Below, piece after piece: positions 42,077 through 50,640 of a stretch of 64,000 nt of DNA (positions within the stretch are counted from its first letter, which is position 1; the number at the start of each line of letters is the position of its first letter). This DNA comes from an uncultured Rhizobiaceae group bacterium. Its GTDB lineage: Bacteria; Pseudomonadota; Alphaproteobacteria; Rhizobiales; Rhizobiaceae. The notes under the pieces are model-generated. The model ran no database searches, had not been told where the DNA came from, and saw only the letters and a program-made list of their open reading frames with translations. Both the position numbers and the translations under genes were made by a program. The DNA lies in assembly GCA_937930845.1 (NCBI GenBank), contig CALHBJ010000004.1, forward strand, positions 1-64,000. The letters run 5' to 3'.

Positions 42077-43273
42077 TCATGCGCCGGCCACTTTTGACAA
42101 GAGGGCCAGACCTTCAGCGCGGTTATGACCTGCCAGGGATACCAGGATCTGCTGGGGTGTCATTTCAGAACCCGCGTCCGTTTCACCTGGAGAAAGCGGG
42201 CCAAAAAACGCCTCTTTCTTTAAGGCCAGAGCGGCCAGAGCTACGCCCAGAGGAAACTGGGTTTCGATGCCGTGGCCAAACAGGCCCGTAAATGTGCGCA
42301 ACGGACTATCTGGCATGTGCGAAGCAAACAGGTTCAGTTCTTCCTCGGTAATGTCGGCAGCGCCGGTGGCACCGGAAAGCACAGGTGTCCCGCTGGGCAC
42401 GGAAAGGCCGTTTAGGGCCTCCTGCATACGGGCGGACGCCTGATTGGCACCGCGTGGACCATGCAATGCCGCGACCTTGTCGAGCGCGGCATAGGGTTTT
42501 GCGCCGCGCTTGCGCGCATGGTCTGCCGATTCCAAAACCAGAAATGCGCCAATGGAGCCGAGCACCATGCCTTCGCTGTCTGTACCAATCGGGGCAGGCA
42601 GTCCCTCGCGCAAATATCCGCCAAGTGCAAAGAACAATAACATGTCTTCGCGCTCGCCATTGTAGCCGCCACCGACCAGCACAATATCGCTTTGGCCTGA
42701 TGCGATGCGGGCGCGGGCGGTCTCGATTGCTGATATGCCAGCACCTTCTTCGCCCATGAATGTACGGGACGAGCCGGTGACCTTGTGAACAATGGAAATA
42801 TTACCCGCCAGCAGATTAGACAATTGGGCCAGAAACAGGGTGGGACGCAGGTCGTTTGACAGGCGTTCGGCGAGCAAACCCTCCACATTGTTGGAAGTGC
42901 GCGCTTCGGCCATGACGTTTGAATCGACTTCGATGTCGCGTTCGCCACCCCCGGCGGAAACAATCATGTCCATGCGTCCACACAGATCTTCGTCGTCCTT
43001 TGCGCCCGCATCTTCAAGCGCGAGGCCTGCGGCATAGGTGCCTATTTGTTGCCAGGGTTCCATTTGGCGCATGTCGCGGCGGGAAATCTGTTGCGACCAA
43101 TCCGGTTCGCTTAGGGCGTGTACGGGGTAGGGCGCAAAACGTTCGGTATCCACCGAACCGGGCTTGCCTTGTTTGCAGGCCTGGAAATGGGTCTCGATGC
43201 CTTCTCCAAAACAGGAGAGCAGGCCGATGCCTGTGATCCAGACTTCCTTGCTGTCGTTAGATGCATTGGCCAT
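42077..43273 (-). CDS. fabF2: Beta-ketoacyl synthase-like protein lacking the Cys-His-His triad
   Basis: A 398-residue thiolase-fold protein aligned with FabF (ITGIGLLSCFGEGIETH at the start, IVLVGGGYNG, GAFLVLESADHARKRG). The nucleophile position reads VTGSSRTFMGEEGAG with no Cys. The first His motif (NAHGTS) is replaced by LSGATGAADITEEEL, and the second by FTGLFGHGIETQFPLGV, which keeps a Gly-His but not the KSMxGH context. It therefore should not condense acyl chains itself and resembles the chain-length-factor half of type II polyketide synthases. It is between fabZ and the intact fabF1, both on the same strand. Confidence 0.83.
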   Translation of the reverse strand: MANASNDSKEVWITGIGLLSCFGEGIETHFQACKQGKPGSVDTERFAPYPVHALSEPDWSQQISRRDMRQMEPWQQIGTYAAGLALEDAGAKDDEDLCGRMDMIVSAGGGERDIEVDSNVMAEARTSNNVEGLLAERLSNDLRPTLFLAQLSNLLAGNISIVHKVTGSSRTFMGEEGAGISAIETARARIASGQSDIVLVGGGYNGEREDMLLFFALGGYLREGLPAPIGTDSEGMVLGSIGAFLVLESADHARKRGAKPYAALDKVAALHGPRGANQASARMQEALNGLSVPSGTPVLSGATGAADITEEELNLFASHMPDSPLRTFTGLFGHGIETQFPLGVALAALALKKEAFFGPLSPGETDAGSEMTPQQILVSLAGHNRAEGLALLSKVAGA

Positions 43274-43395
43274 CTGGCGAGGGCTCCAGTTTTAGCTGAA
43301 CGCCGTATAGAAGGCGTTGGATTGTCAAACAGAACGGCTGTTCATGCCCATTTAGGGGCTAGGGGTCAACAGTTCCATAGGGCTGATCGCGTGTG

Positions 43396-43869
43396 TTACT
43401 TAACCGGCAGATAGTTTGAAGGCATGCCAAGTTCGGCTGCACGGGCGGCAATCATGTCGGCGAATTTCTGATCAGGGAAATCCATCGTCTTGAATGTCAG
43501 TTGCGCATCACAAATCTTGCGCCCCTGGCTGCGGATATTTGCCTTTGTCATGGCAAAGCCCGATCCGTTATGTTCGATCGAGGCTTCGATTTCGAGCGGC
43601 GTATTGGGTTCCACGAATGTGCGCAGTTTGCCTTGTTTGACGCCCACCAAAAATGGCATGGCTGCAAACCCAGTGCCCGCCATGATCAAAAAGCCCGATG
43701 TCTGGGCCATGGTTTCGATCAGCAACACACCGGGCACCAGAGGCATTCCGGGAAAATGGCCTTCGAAGACCGGGCTGTTTTCCGGCACCACCGAGCCCAC
43801 GCGAATATGATTTTCGGCCACATCGATTTCTTCAATGCGATCGACCATCTGAAAATATTCAAGGTGCAT
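43396..43869 (-). CDS. fabZ: 3-hydroxyacyl-ACP dehydratase of the lipid A acyl cluster
   Basis: A 157-residue hot-dog-fold dehydratase that removes water from the 3-hydroxyacyl intermediate during elongation on AcpXL. The active-site His is in FEGHFPGMPLVPGVLLIETMAQTSG in short: GHFPGMPLVPGV (about 33-44), and the catalytic acid is the Glu in LIETMAQ. It is second in the cluster, 36 bp after acpXL, and followed after 122 bp by the degenerate synthase gene. ATG 43869 begins the frame. Housekeeping FabZ usually sits in the lpxD-lpxA region, so context supports the specialised copy. Confidence 0.88.
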   Translation of the reverse strand: MHLEYFQMVDRIEEIDVAENHIRVGSVVPENSPVFEGHFPGMPLVPGVLLIETMAQTSGFLIMAGTGFAAMPFLVGVKQGKLRTFVEPNTPLEIEASIEHNGSGFAMTKANIRSQGRKICDAQLTFKTMDFPDQKFADMIAARAAELGMPSNYLPVK

Positions 43870-43905
43870 GTTCGGATTCCCGCAGCCGTTAAGGCGCGCG
43901 CTGGA

Positions 43906-44181
43906 TCAGGCTTTGGCTTTGACCAGATCGTCGATCTTGCCGCAGAGGTTTTTCAGCACGAAATATTCTTCCGTGGCCGCTTTGCCGTCATTGACTTCCT
44001 GGGTCCAGGCTTCAAGGGGAATCTTGATGCCGAACTCTTTGTCGATGGCAAAAACAATGTCTAGGAAATCGAGGCTGTCGATGCCCAGATCGTCAATTGT
44101 GTGGCTTTCAGGAGTGATCTCCGCGCGCGGGATTTCACTGGTATCAGAAATAATGTCTGCAACTTTGTCGAATGTGGACAC
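43906..44181 (-). CDS. acpXL: Acyl carrier protein AcpXL (very-long-chain)
   Basis: A 91-residue acidic carrier protein. The phosphopantetheine Ser is in [18 protein letters not shown] near residue 36, with the DSL context of all ACPs. It is longer than the usual 77-80 residues and has the C-terminal extension ([20 protein letters not shown]) found in AcpXL, which carries the 27-hydroxyoctacosanoate-type chain before transfer to lipid A. The start is GTG 44181, preceded by GGAAG. It heads the six-gene cluster acpXL-fabZ-fabF2-fabF1-adh-lpxXL. Its presence is the main reason for placing the organism in the Hyphomicrobiales. Confidence 0.93.
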   Translation of the reverse strand: MSTFDKVADIISDTSEIPRAEITPESHTIDDLGIDSLDFLDIVFAIDKEFGIKIPLEAWTQEVNDGKAATEEYFVLKNLCGKIDDLVKAKA

Positions 44182-44311
44182 GATTTTCGCTTCCTATCTG
44201 TCTGGTGCGCTGTTTGAATTTGGTGGGCAATCAGTGCCCCGGGGCGCTTCTTGCACGTCACTAACGTGTTCAAAGCAGGGATGCAAACGGGTTTTCACCC
44301 CTGGGTGGGGA

Positions 44312-45076
44312 CTATTTCAATTCGTTGCGATAATGGATCGTATCGCTGCGGCAAAGTGAGGTACGCCATTCGACGATTTGTCCGTCCAGGGCAATCGCCC
44401 GGCGGTCAATTTCCAACATGGGTGCGCCCGATTCAAGACCCAGAGCGCTGACGATATTGGGCGGTGCAATGACCGCGCGAAGCTTCTCCTCCACGCGGGC
44501 AACGATGATGCCGTGCTCATTGCCGTAGAACTGGTAGACATTGTTGGGCAGTTGGGTGGTTTCATCAATGCTGGGGAAACGTGACACCGGCAAGACGAGG
44601 GATTCCCACAAAATGGGCTCCACATGGTCACTGCGGACGCGCTCGAAACGCCAGACCTTGTCGCTTGCATTCAGCCCCAGAACTTCCTGTTCTTTCGATG
44701 TGGCGGTGCCGCAGACCTGGGACAAATAGGTTGAATCCGGGAAGCTGGCAGCGGGGGCAGCCAATGCGGTTGAGGCATCATCGCGGGTTAAGCGATAGAA
44801 TCGGAACAGGATTGACGTATCTTCGGCCTCGGCCACAAATGTGCCGCGCCCCTGTTTGCGCACAAGCAAGCCCAGCGCGGTCATTTCATCCAACGCTTTG
44901 CGCACAGTGCCCTGGCTGACGCCCAGTTCTTCTGCAATTGCGAATTCCGATGGCAACATGGTGCCGGGACGCCAATTGCCTGCGATCAAACGGTCGACCA
45001 GCGCTTGCTGCACCCGCGCATAGAGCGGCTGGGCCTGCAATTTGGGTGTACTGGATGAACGGTTGGCGGCAGTCAT
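44312..45076 (-). CDS. GntR/UTRA-family transcriptional regulator, probable suy regulator
   Basis: A 254-residue regulator with an N-terminal GntR winged helix (RLIAGNWRPGTMLPSEFAIAEELGVSQGTVRKALDEMTALG in short: residues 30-72) and a C-terminal UTRA ligand-binding domain (WRFERVRSDHVEPILWESLVLP, LEIDRRAIALDGQIVEWRTSLCR). This is the HutC subfamily, usually repressors relieved by the pathway substrate. It is divergent from suyA with 120 bp between, where the imperfect palindrome GTCTTATACAAGAC lies. That placement makes sulfolactate or a relative a likely ligand (inference). ATG 45076 is used; a TTG two codons earlier exists. Confidence 0.83.
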   Translation of the reverse strand: MTAANRSSSTPKLQAQPLYARVQQALVDRLIAGNWRPGTMLPSEFAIAEELGVSQGTVRKALDEMTALGLLVRKQGRGTFVAEAEDTSILFRFYRLTRDDASTALAAPAASFPDSTYLSQVCGTATSKEQEVLGLNASDKVWRFERVRSDHVEPILWESLVLPVSRFPSIDETTQLPNNVYQFYGNEHGIIVARVEEKLRAVIAPPNIVSALGLESGAPMLEIDRRAIALDGQIVEWRTSLCRSDTIHYRNELK

Positions 45077-45127
45077 CGGCAAGGTTCCGAATTGGTCGGG
45101 CGGTCTGGCAATTGTGCACAGGCTTCA

Positions 45128-45168
45128 TTGACAGCCATTATGCCTATATCTTATGTCTTATACAAGAC
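45128..45168 (+). promoter_or_regulatory. suyAB promoter region with GntR-type operator
   Basis: A perfect -35 hexamer TTGACA lies at 45128-45133; the -10 is uncertain (TATATC or TTATGT near 45145-45156). The near-palindrome GTCTTATACAAGAC (45155-45168; 12 of 14 positions symmetric) is 28 bp before the suyA ATG. Overlap with the probable start of transcription suits repression by the divergent GntR/UTRA protein. Confidence 0.5.
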
Positions 45169-45196
45169 TTGCCTTTTCGAGTGGAGAAAGCCGCAA

Positions 45197-45487
45197 ATGA
45201 GTAACATCCCCCAACTTCTTGTTCACGACCACGAAGACAACGTTGGTGTTGTCGTGGTTGAGGGTCTGACCGCAGGAACAGAAATGCTGTGTGTGGTGAC
45301 GCATGACAATTCTTCCTTCAAGCTGACCGCCAAACACGATGTGCCGATTGGCCACAAAATCGCGTTGAAGGACATCGCCGATGGCGACACCGCCATCAAA
45401 TATGGCGAAGACATTGGCAAATTCGTTGCGGCTGTTGGCCAGGGCGAACATGTTCACACGCAAAATCTTAAAACAAAACGCTGGTAG
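45197..45487 (+). CDS. suyA: (2R)-Sulfolactate sulfo-lyase, small subunit
   Basis: A 96-residue SAF-domain protein, the small subunit type of the altronate dehydratase (UxaA) superfamily. With SuyB it cleaves (R)-3-sulfolactate to pyruvate and sulfite. The family segments [31 protein letters not shown] and [25 protein letters not shown] are plain; the last includes the HTQN-type end of SAF subunits. ATG 45197 follows GGAGA. suyB starts 11 bases after the stop. Split small and large subunits and the nearby slcC and comC favour SuyAB over altronate or galactarate dehydratases, whose genes occur with hexuronate functions absent here. Confidence 0.85.
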   Translation: MSNIPQLLVHDHEDNVGVVVVEGLTAGTEMLCVVTHDNSSFKLTAKHDVPIGHKIALKDIADGDTAIKYGEDIGKFVAAVGQGEHVHTQNLKTKRW

Positions 45488-45498
45488 GGATCACAATC

Positions 45499-46665
45499 AT
45501 GTCTGACAAAATTATGGCTTATCGGCGCGAAAACGGACGTGTTGGCGTTCGCAATCACGTCATCATTCTGCCCGTTGACGATATCTCCAATGCCGCTTGT
45601 GAAGCGGTGTGCAACAACATTAAAGGCACAATGGCGATCCCGCATGCCTATGGCCGGTTGCAGTTTGGCGAAGACCTCGATGTGCATTTTCGTACCATCA
45701 TCGGCACAGGCGCAAACCCGAATGTTGCCGCAGTCGTTGTGATTGGTATCGAACCCGACTGGACGCAAAAAATTGTTGATGGAATCGCAGAAACCGGCAA
45801 ACCGGTATTCGGCATTTCGATTGAACAGAAGGGCGATCTGGAAACCATTCGCCAGGCCTCGTGGAAAGCGAAAGAATTTGTGCATTTCGCGTCGGAACTT
45901 CAGCGCGAAGAGTGCGATATGTCCGAGTTGTGGATTTCCACTAAATGCGGCGAATCCGACACGACGACCGGCCTGGGTTCATGCCCAACTGTGGGCAATA
46001 TGTATGACAAATTGTTGCCAACCGGTGTGACCGGGTTCTTCGGTGAAACATCGGAAATCACCGGTGCAGAACACATTTGTAAAGAGCGTGCGATCAACGA
46101 AGAAGTTGGCGAACGCTGGTATGCCATGTGGAAAGCCTATCAGGATGACGTGATTTTTGCCCATCAGACGGATGATCTGTCGGATTCACAGCCAACCAAG
46201 GGTAATATTCTGGGTGGTCTGACAACCATCGAAGAAAAAGCCCTGGGCAATCTGGAAAAGATCGGCCGCACTTCGCAATATATCGACATTCTGGAACCTG
46301 CTGAAGCGCCGGGCAAAGGCAATGGCCTGTATTTCATGGATTCGTCTTCGGCTGCGGCTGAATGCGTCACCTTGATGGCTGCTGGCGGTGCGGTGGTTCA
46401 CACCTTCCCAACCGGGCAGGGCAATGTGGTGGGCAATCCAATTGTGCCCGTGATCAAGATTACCGCGAACCCGCGTACGGTGCGCACCATGGGTGAACAC
46501 GTGGATGTGGATGTCACAGGCATTCTCACACGTGAGAAAACCATTGATGAAGCCGGTGATGATCTCATCGAGATGATCCGCCGCACAGCCAATGGCCGTC
46601 ACACGGCAGCTGAAGCGTTGGGCCACCGCGAATTCTCGATGACCAAACTGTATCGCAGCGCATAG
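45499..46665 (+). CDS. suyB: (2R)-Sulfolactate sulfo-lyase, large subunit
   Basis: A 388-residue UxaA-family large subunit, expected to carry an iron centre, that performs the C-S bond cleavage of (R)-sulfolactate to pyruvate and sulfite. It begins with the family motif [20 protein letters not shown] and shows Cys in [38 protein letters not shown], and [25 protein letters not shown] in short: [34 protein letters not shown] is also family-typical. It is 11 bp after suyA. The assignment among UxaA relatives is by length (SuyB is about 390) and by context with slcC and comC. Confidence 0.86.
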   Translation: MSDKIMAYRRENGRVGVRNHVIILPVDDISNAACEAVCNNIKGTMAIPHAYGRLQFGEDLDVHFRTIIGTGANPNVAAVVVIGIEPDWTQKIVDGIAETGKPVFGISIEQKGDLETIRQASWKAKEFVHFASELQREECDMSELWISTKCGESDTTTGLGSCPTVGNMYDKLLPTGVTGFFGETSEITGAEHICKERAINEEVGERWYAMWKAYQDDVIFAHQTDDLSDSQPTKGNILGGLTTIEEKALGNLEKIGRTSQYIDILEPAEAPGKGNGLYFMDSSSAAAECVTLMAAGGAVVHTFPTGQGNVVGNPIVPVIKITANPRTVRTMGEHVDVDVTGILTREKTIDEAGDDLIEMIRRTANGRHTAAEALGHREFSMTKLYRSA

Positions 46666-46677
46666 TGAGATTGTGCT

Positions 46678-47391
46678 TTGAGGAGGAACAAAGCGCACTC
46701 TAAAAAGCAAGTTTGGTTGGCGCTTGAAGGGCGCCATCCAACGCTAGGGAGTTCAGTGGCATTGGCAACTCAAGCAATCATAGGATTATCTATGGTCGCA
46801 TTGGTTGGCGGTAGTATGCCGACACTGTCACCAACAGTCGTACTGATTTTCTATTGGTTCGAAACTGTTACACTAACGCTATTTGCATTCGAGTATGCTG
46901 TAAGACTTTGGTCTTCACCATCAAGGATTAAGTACGCTACCAGCTTCTTCGGCATCGTGGACTTTCTGTCCGTTATTCCGGTAGCTTTGGGTCTTATCGG
47001 CGTGAGCATTCGCAGTTTGCGCCTATTGCGAATATTGAGATTGTTCAAGTTAGCAAGGTTAGTTAAAGCTGAAAAGCGGTTGATTAACGCTGCGAGGAGA
47101 GTTCGTGACGAAATATATGTCTGTGCCATTGGAAGTCTGGTGCTGTTGTTTATCGCTGCTGCTGGCATCTATGAATTCGAACACTCTGCTCAACCAGAAG
47201 TATTTTCATCAATACCTGCCAGCTTTTGGTGGGCTACCGCCACTCTAACAACGGTCGGCTACGGCGATGCCTATCCTGTCACGGTTGGTGGTAAAGTATT
47301 CACGATGGCTGTTCTTCTTATTGGTGTTGGTATAGTCGCGGTTCCCACGGGGCTGATCGCTCGCGCTCTGATGGAAGACAATTCAAATTAG
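46678..47391 (+). CDS. Voltage-gated-type potassium channel (six TM)
   Basis: A 237-residue inner-membrane channel of the voltage-gated ion channel superfamily. S4 has regularly spaced Arg (SIRSLRLLRILRLFKLARL, about 100-118), and the selectivity filter is TLTTVGYGDAYPV near residue 197, between the last two helices. This predicts a K+-selective tetrameric channel. No ATG fits; TTG 46678 is the only start close to the family N-terminus (VWLALEGRHPTLG), and AGGAGG falls just inside it, so the start is uncertain. DNA here is visibly A/T-richer, with ATA, TTA and AGG codons scarce in the neighbours, which suggests an acquired gene inside the suy run. Confidence 0.85.
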   Translation: MRRNKAHSKKQVWLALEGRHPTLGSSVALATQAIIGLSMVALVGGSMPTLSPTVVLIFYWFETVTLTLFAFEYAVRLWSSPSRIKYATSFFGIVDFLSVIPVALGLIGVSIRSLRLLRILRLFKLARLVKAEKRLINAARRVRDEIYVCAIGSLVLLFIAAAGIYEFEHSAQPEVFSSIPASFWWATATLTTVGYGDAYPVTVGGKVFTMAVLLIGVGIVAVPTGLIARALMEDNSN

Positions 47392-47406
47392 CTGGAAGTC
47401 AACTAC

Positions 47407-48336
47407 ATGGCCAAAGTGATCATCACAGAATTTATGGATGATGCAGCGGTGGAGAGCCTTCGGGCCATCCATGAGGTGACCTATGATCCTTCCCTTGTGG
47501 ATGCGGCTGACCGGCTTATTGAATTGGTCGAAAATGCAGATGCGTTAATCGTGCGCAACCGAACCCAGGTCCGCGGCGCGTTGTTGGAGGCGGGCAAACA
47601 GCTCAAATGCGTTGGCCGGCTCGGCGTTGGCCTCGACAATATCGATATGAATGCCTGTAGATTACGCGGCATTGATGTTTACCCGGCCACGGGCGCAAAC
47701 AATCTCAGCGTGGCAGAATATGTGATCACCAACGCGCAAGCGCTTTTGCGCGGTGCTTATCAGGGAACCGCAGATGTGATTTCCGGCGCCTGGCCGCGGG
47801 AACATATGATGGGGCGCGAACTTGCTGGAAAGACGCTCGGGCTGATCGGCTTTGGCGCTATTGCACGCGAAGTTGCCGGGCGCGCCATGGCATTGGGCAT
47901 GGACGTGGTGGCCCATGATCCCATGCTGCTGGCCGATGATCCCGCATGGGCCTATGTGCGTAATGTCTCGCTGGACGGTATTGCGGATTTATCCGACGTG
48001 ATCAGTCTGCATGTGCCGTTAACCGAGGCGACGCGGCATCTGGTTGACGTTGGGTTTCTCAAACAGATGAGACCGGATGGCATTTTGATTAATGCGGCAC
48101 GGGGCGGAGTTGTGGATGATGCCGCATTGGCATGGGCGCTTTCAGAAGGTGAAATTGGTGGCGCGGCGATTGATGTATTTGAGGTGGAGCCGCTGACTGC
48201 TGAAGCCGGTGCGAAGTTTGCCGGTCTGGCAAATTTTATCGCGACACCGCACATCGCTGGCGTTACGGTTGAATCTAATCAGCGTGTGAGCAATATGATT
48301 GCTGAATTGGTTCTGTCAAAACTTTCAACAGTTTAG
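47407..48336 (+). CDS. slcC: (S)-Sulfolactate dehydrogenase
   Basis: A 309-residue D-isomer-specific 2-hydroxyacid dehydrogenase. In this context it should oxidise (S)-sulfolactate to sulfopyruvate with NAD+. The Rossmann signature is GLIGFGAIAREVAGRAMALG (about 142). Catalytic Arg is in NAARGGVVDDAAL (about 229), Glu in IDVFEVEPL and His in ATPHIAGVT (about 281). D-3-phosphoglycerate dehydrogenases look alike, but this protein lacks the ACT domain of SerA and is placed with suyAB and comC. ATG 47407 has GGAAG 11 bases upstream. Together with ComC it would invert (S)- to (R)-sulfolactate for SuyAB. Confidence 0.8.
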   Translation: MAKVIITEFMDDAAVESLRAIHEVTYDPSLVDAADRLIELVENADALIVRNRTQVRGALLEAGKQLKCVGRLGVGLDNIDMNACRLRGIDVYPATGANNLSVAEYVITNAQALLRGAYQGTADVISGAWPREHMMGRELAGKTLGLIGFGAIAREVAGRAMALGMDVVAHDPMLLADDPAWAYVRNVSLDGIADLSDVISLHVPLTEATRHLVDVGFLKQMRPDGILINAARGGVVDDAALAWALSEGEIGGAAIDVFEVEPLTAEAGAKFAGLANFIATPHIAGVTVESNQRVSNMIAELVLSKLSTV

Positions 48337-48374
48337 ATTGTCCACACAAATCAATAAGCGACCCCCGGCGTCCC

Positions 48375-49400
48375 ATGGCAAAATTTTCCCCTGATGAAAC
48401 ACAAGCGCTGGTCGAAACGGCGCTGGTGCGATGCAATACCTCCACCGACAATGCCCGCAGTGTGGCCAAAGCGTTGGTGGCGGCTGAACTTGCGGGACAA
48501 TCCGGCCATGGGTTGCGACGTGTGGAAAGCTATGCGCTTCAGGCCAGATCGGGCAAGGTGGATGGCCACGCGGTGCCGGTTGCGACCAGTTCAGCATCGG
48601 CGGTTTTGAACGTCGATGCACAAAACGGATTTGCCTATCCGGCACTTGATCTGGTGCAGGATAAATTGCCGCAAATGGCGCGGGTGTCCGGTATTGCGAT
48701 CGCGGGAATAACCCGCTCCCACCATTGCGGGGTGGCCGGGCTGGTGGTTGAAAAACTGGCGCAGCAGGGGCTGGTTGCCATGCTGTTTGCCAACACGCCC
48801 GCTGCCATGGCCCCATGGGGTGGCAGTTCGGCCCTCTTCGGCACCAACCCGATTGCGTTTGCGGCCCCGGCTGAAACCGTAAATGGTCAATCCCTGCCAC
48901 CAGCGGTGATTGACGTGTCGCTGTCCAAAGTGGCGCGGGGTAAAATCATGGCGGCAGGCCAAAAAGGCGAAGCCATTCCAGAGGGCTGGGCCCTGGATGC
49001 CGATGGCGACCCAACGACAGATGCGAAAGCGGCACTTGCTGGCACAATGGTGCCACTGGGCGATGCCAAGGGCACCGCACTTGCCTTGATGGCGGAATTG
49101 ATGGCGGCCAGCCTGATTGGCGCGAATACGGCTGATGCGGCCAGTTCATTCTTTGAAGCGGAAGGCCCGCCTCCCGGCGTGGGGCAAACCATCATCGCCA
49201 TTGATGTGGCTGCGTTTGGTGGCGCAGCGGCGCTTCAACGCATGGGTGTGCTGTTGTCAAAAATCGCAGATCAGGATGGCGCACGGGTTCCCGGCTATCG
49301 CCGCCACGATTTGCGTGAGACGATCTCTCGTGATGGCATCGAGATCGAAGATTCACTGCTCTCAATCATTACGGGGTTGGGAAAGGACGCAGCTGTATGA
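48375..49400 (+). CDS. comC: (2R)-3-Sulfolactate dehydrogenase (Ldh2 family)
   Basis: A 341-residue NADP(H)-dependent malate/L-lactate/sulfolactate dehydrogenase. In this locus it is expected to reduce sulfopyruvate to (R)-sulfolactate. Family segments: SGHGLRRVESYALQARSG at about 38, the catalytic His in GITRSHHCGVAGLVVEKLA near 116, MAPWGGSSALFGTNPIAFAAP in short: GGSSALFGTNP, and DVSLSKVARGKIM. The Ldh2 fold is unrelated to SlcC, as in the known two-dehydrogenase sulfolactate racemising system. The stop overlaps the next start (ATGA). Malate dehydrogenase activity cannot be ruled out from sequence. Confidence 0.8.
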   Translation: MAKFSPDETQALVETALVRCNTSTDNARSVAKALVAAELAGQSGHGLRRVESYALQARSGKVDGHAVPVATSSASAVLNVDAQNGFAYPALDLVQDKLPQMARVSGIAIAGITRSHHCGVAGLVVEKLAQQGLVAMLFANTPAAMAPWGGSSALFGTNPIAFAAPAETVNGQSLPPAVIDVSLSKVARGKIMAAGQKGEAIPEGWALDADGDPTTDAKAALAGTMVPLGDAKGTALALMAELMAASLIGANTADAASSFFEAEGPPPGVGQTIIAIDVAAFGGAAALQRMGVLLSKIADQDGARVPGYRRHDLRETISRDGIEIEDSLLSIITGLGKDAAV

Positions 49401-50614
49401 GCCGCCAGCGTTTTGTGATTGTGGGTGGCGGTCAGGCGGGCCTTTCGGCAGTCGCAAAGCTGCGGGAAGCATCGCAGGATGCTCACATCACGCTGGTTTG
49501 TGCCGAACCGCAATTGCCCTATCAACGTCCGCCCCTGTCAAAGGCCTATCTCACCGGTGAAATGCCTGCTGACCGGCTGCAATTGCGCCCGGAAAGCTGG
49601 TTTGCTGAAAATCGAATTGACGTGGTTTTGGGCATCCGATGCAGCGGCATTGACCGTGCCGCCCAATCTGTTCTGCTCGAAGATGGTCGGGCGCTGGATT
49701 ATAATGCGCTATTGCTTGCCACCGGATCGTCTGCACGTCATTTACCAGAGGCTGTCGGGGGTGGTCTTGAGGGCGTTTTCGTATTGCGTGATGCGGCCCA
49801 CTCGGATGCCATCCGGCCCTATCTGAAATCAGGCAATGCCATTGCCATTGTGGGTGGGGGCTATATCGGGCTTGAAGCTGCGGCCGTTGCGGCAAAGGCT
49901 GGGCTATCGGTAACTCTGTTCGAAGCGGGTGAGCGCATTTTGCAACGGGTGGCGGCGGCTGCAACCTCGGATTACTACCGAAACCTGCACACGCAACACG
50001 GTGTGACATTGCTGGAAGGAACCGGGGTTTCCCAGCTTGAAGAACAGGACGGGCATGTGAGTGCGGTAACCACGGCTGATGGAACATTGTTTTCCGTGGA
50101 TGCCGTGCTGGTTGGCATCGGTGTTGTGCCCAATACGGATCTTGCCGAGATGGCCGGGCTGGAATTGGACAATGGCATTGTGGTGGATGCCCGGTGCCAA
50201 ACCAGTGATCCCCACATCTATGCCGCTGGTGATTGCGCGAATTTTCCCCATGGTGGTGCCAGGTTACGTCTGGAATCGGTGCCCCATGCCATTCATCAGG
50301 CAGAAACGGCGGCGCAGAACATGCTGGGCTTGCCGACGGAATATCATGCCGCACCCTGGTTCTGGTCAGACCAGTATGATGTGAAACTTCAGATTGCAGG
50401 CCTCAATCAGGGATATGATTCCACAATTACCCGCGCTGGCAAGCGCCCCGGTGCCCAATCGATTTGGTATTATCAGGGTGACAAACTGTTGGCTGTTGAC
50501 GCCATGAATGATGCACCATCTTTCATGATTGCGCGCAAGGTTCTGGAATCCGGTGGGTCGATTCCACAACATGTGGTTGAAGATGCGGCCAGCGATTTGA
50601 AAGAATATGTTTAG
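49397..50614 (+). CDS. NAD(P)H-dependent ferredoxin reductase-type flavoprotein
   Basis: A 405-residue FAD protein of the putidaredoxin/rhodocoxin reductase group. The FAD-binding fingerprint is FVIVGGGQAGLSAVAKLRE at the N-terminus, the NADH fingerprint is IAIVGGGYIGLEAAAVAAKAG near residue 150, and the second FAD motif is PHIYAAGDCANFPH near 275. LPYQRPPLSKAYL and the C-terminal AAPWFWSDQYDVKLQIAGL are group signatures. Such proteins feed electrons to [2Fe-2S] ferredoxins of P450s or dioxygenases. No ferredoxin gene lies beside it. It is translationally coupled to comC and may serve the P450 at 6.2 kb (inference only). Confidence 0.87.
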   Translation: MSRQRFVIVGGGQAGLSAVAKLREASQDAHITLVCAEPQLPYQRPPLSKAYLTGEMPADRLQLRPESWFAENRIDVVLGIRCSGIDRAAQSVLLEDGRALDYNALLLATGSSARHLPEAVGGGLEGVFVLRDAAHSDAIRPYLKSGNAIAIVGGGYIGLEAAAVAAKAGLSVTLFEAGERILQRVAAAATSDYYRNLHTQHGVTLLEGTGVSQLEEQDGHVSAVTTADGTLFSVDAVLVGIGVVPNTDLAEMAGLELDNGIVVDARCQTSDPHIYAAGDCANFPHGGARLRLESVPHAIHQAETAAQNMLGLPTEYHAAPWFWSDQYDVKLQIAGLNQGYDSTITRAGKRPGAQSIWYYQGDKLLAVDAMNDAPSFMIARKVLESGGSIPQHVVEDAASDLKEYV

Positions 50615-50640
50615 TCTACACACAAACTTCGGGCCAGAAT

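Noticed and set aside
45197-46665. Altronate or galactarate dehydratase (uxaA/garD)
   Set aside because: Separate small and large subunits, subunit lengths and sulfonate neighbours fit SuyAB; no hexuronate genes are nearby.
47407-48336. D-3-phosphoglycerate dehydrogenase (serA)
   Set aside because: The ACT domain of SerA is missing and the gene lies between suyAB and comC, so (S)-sulfolactate dehydrogenase is the better call.
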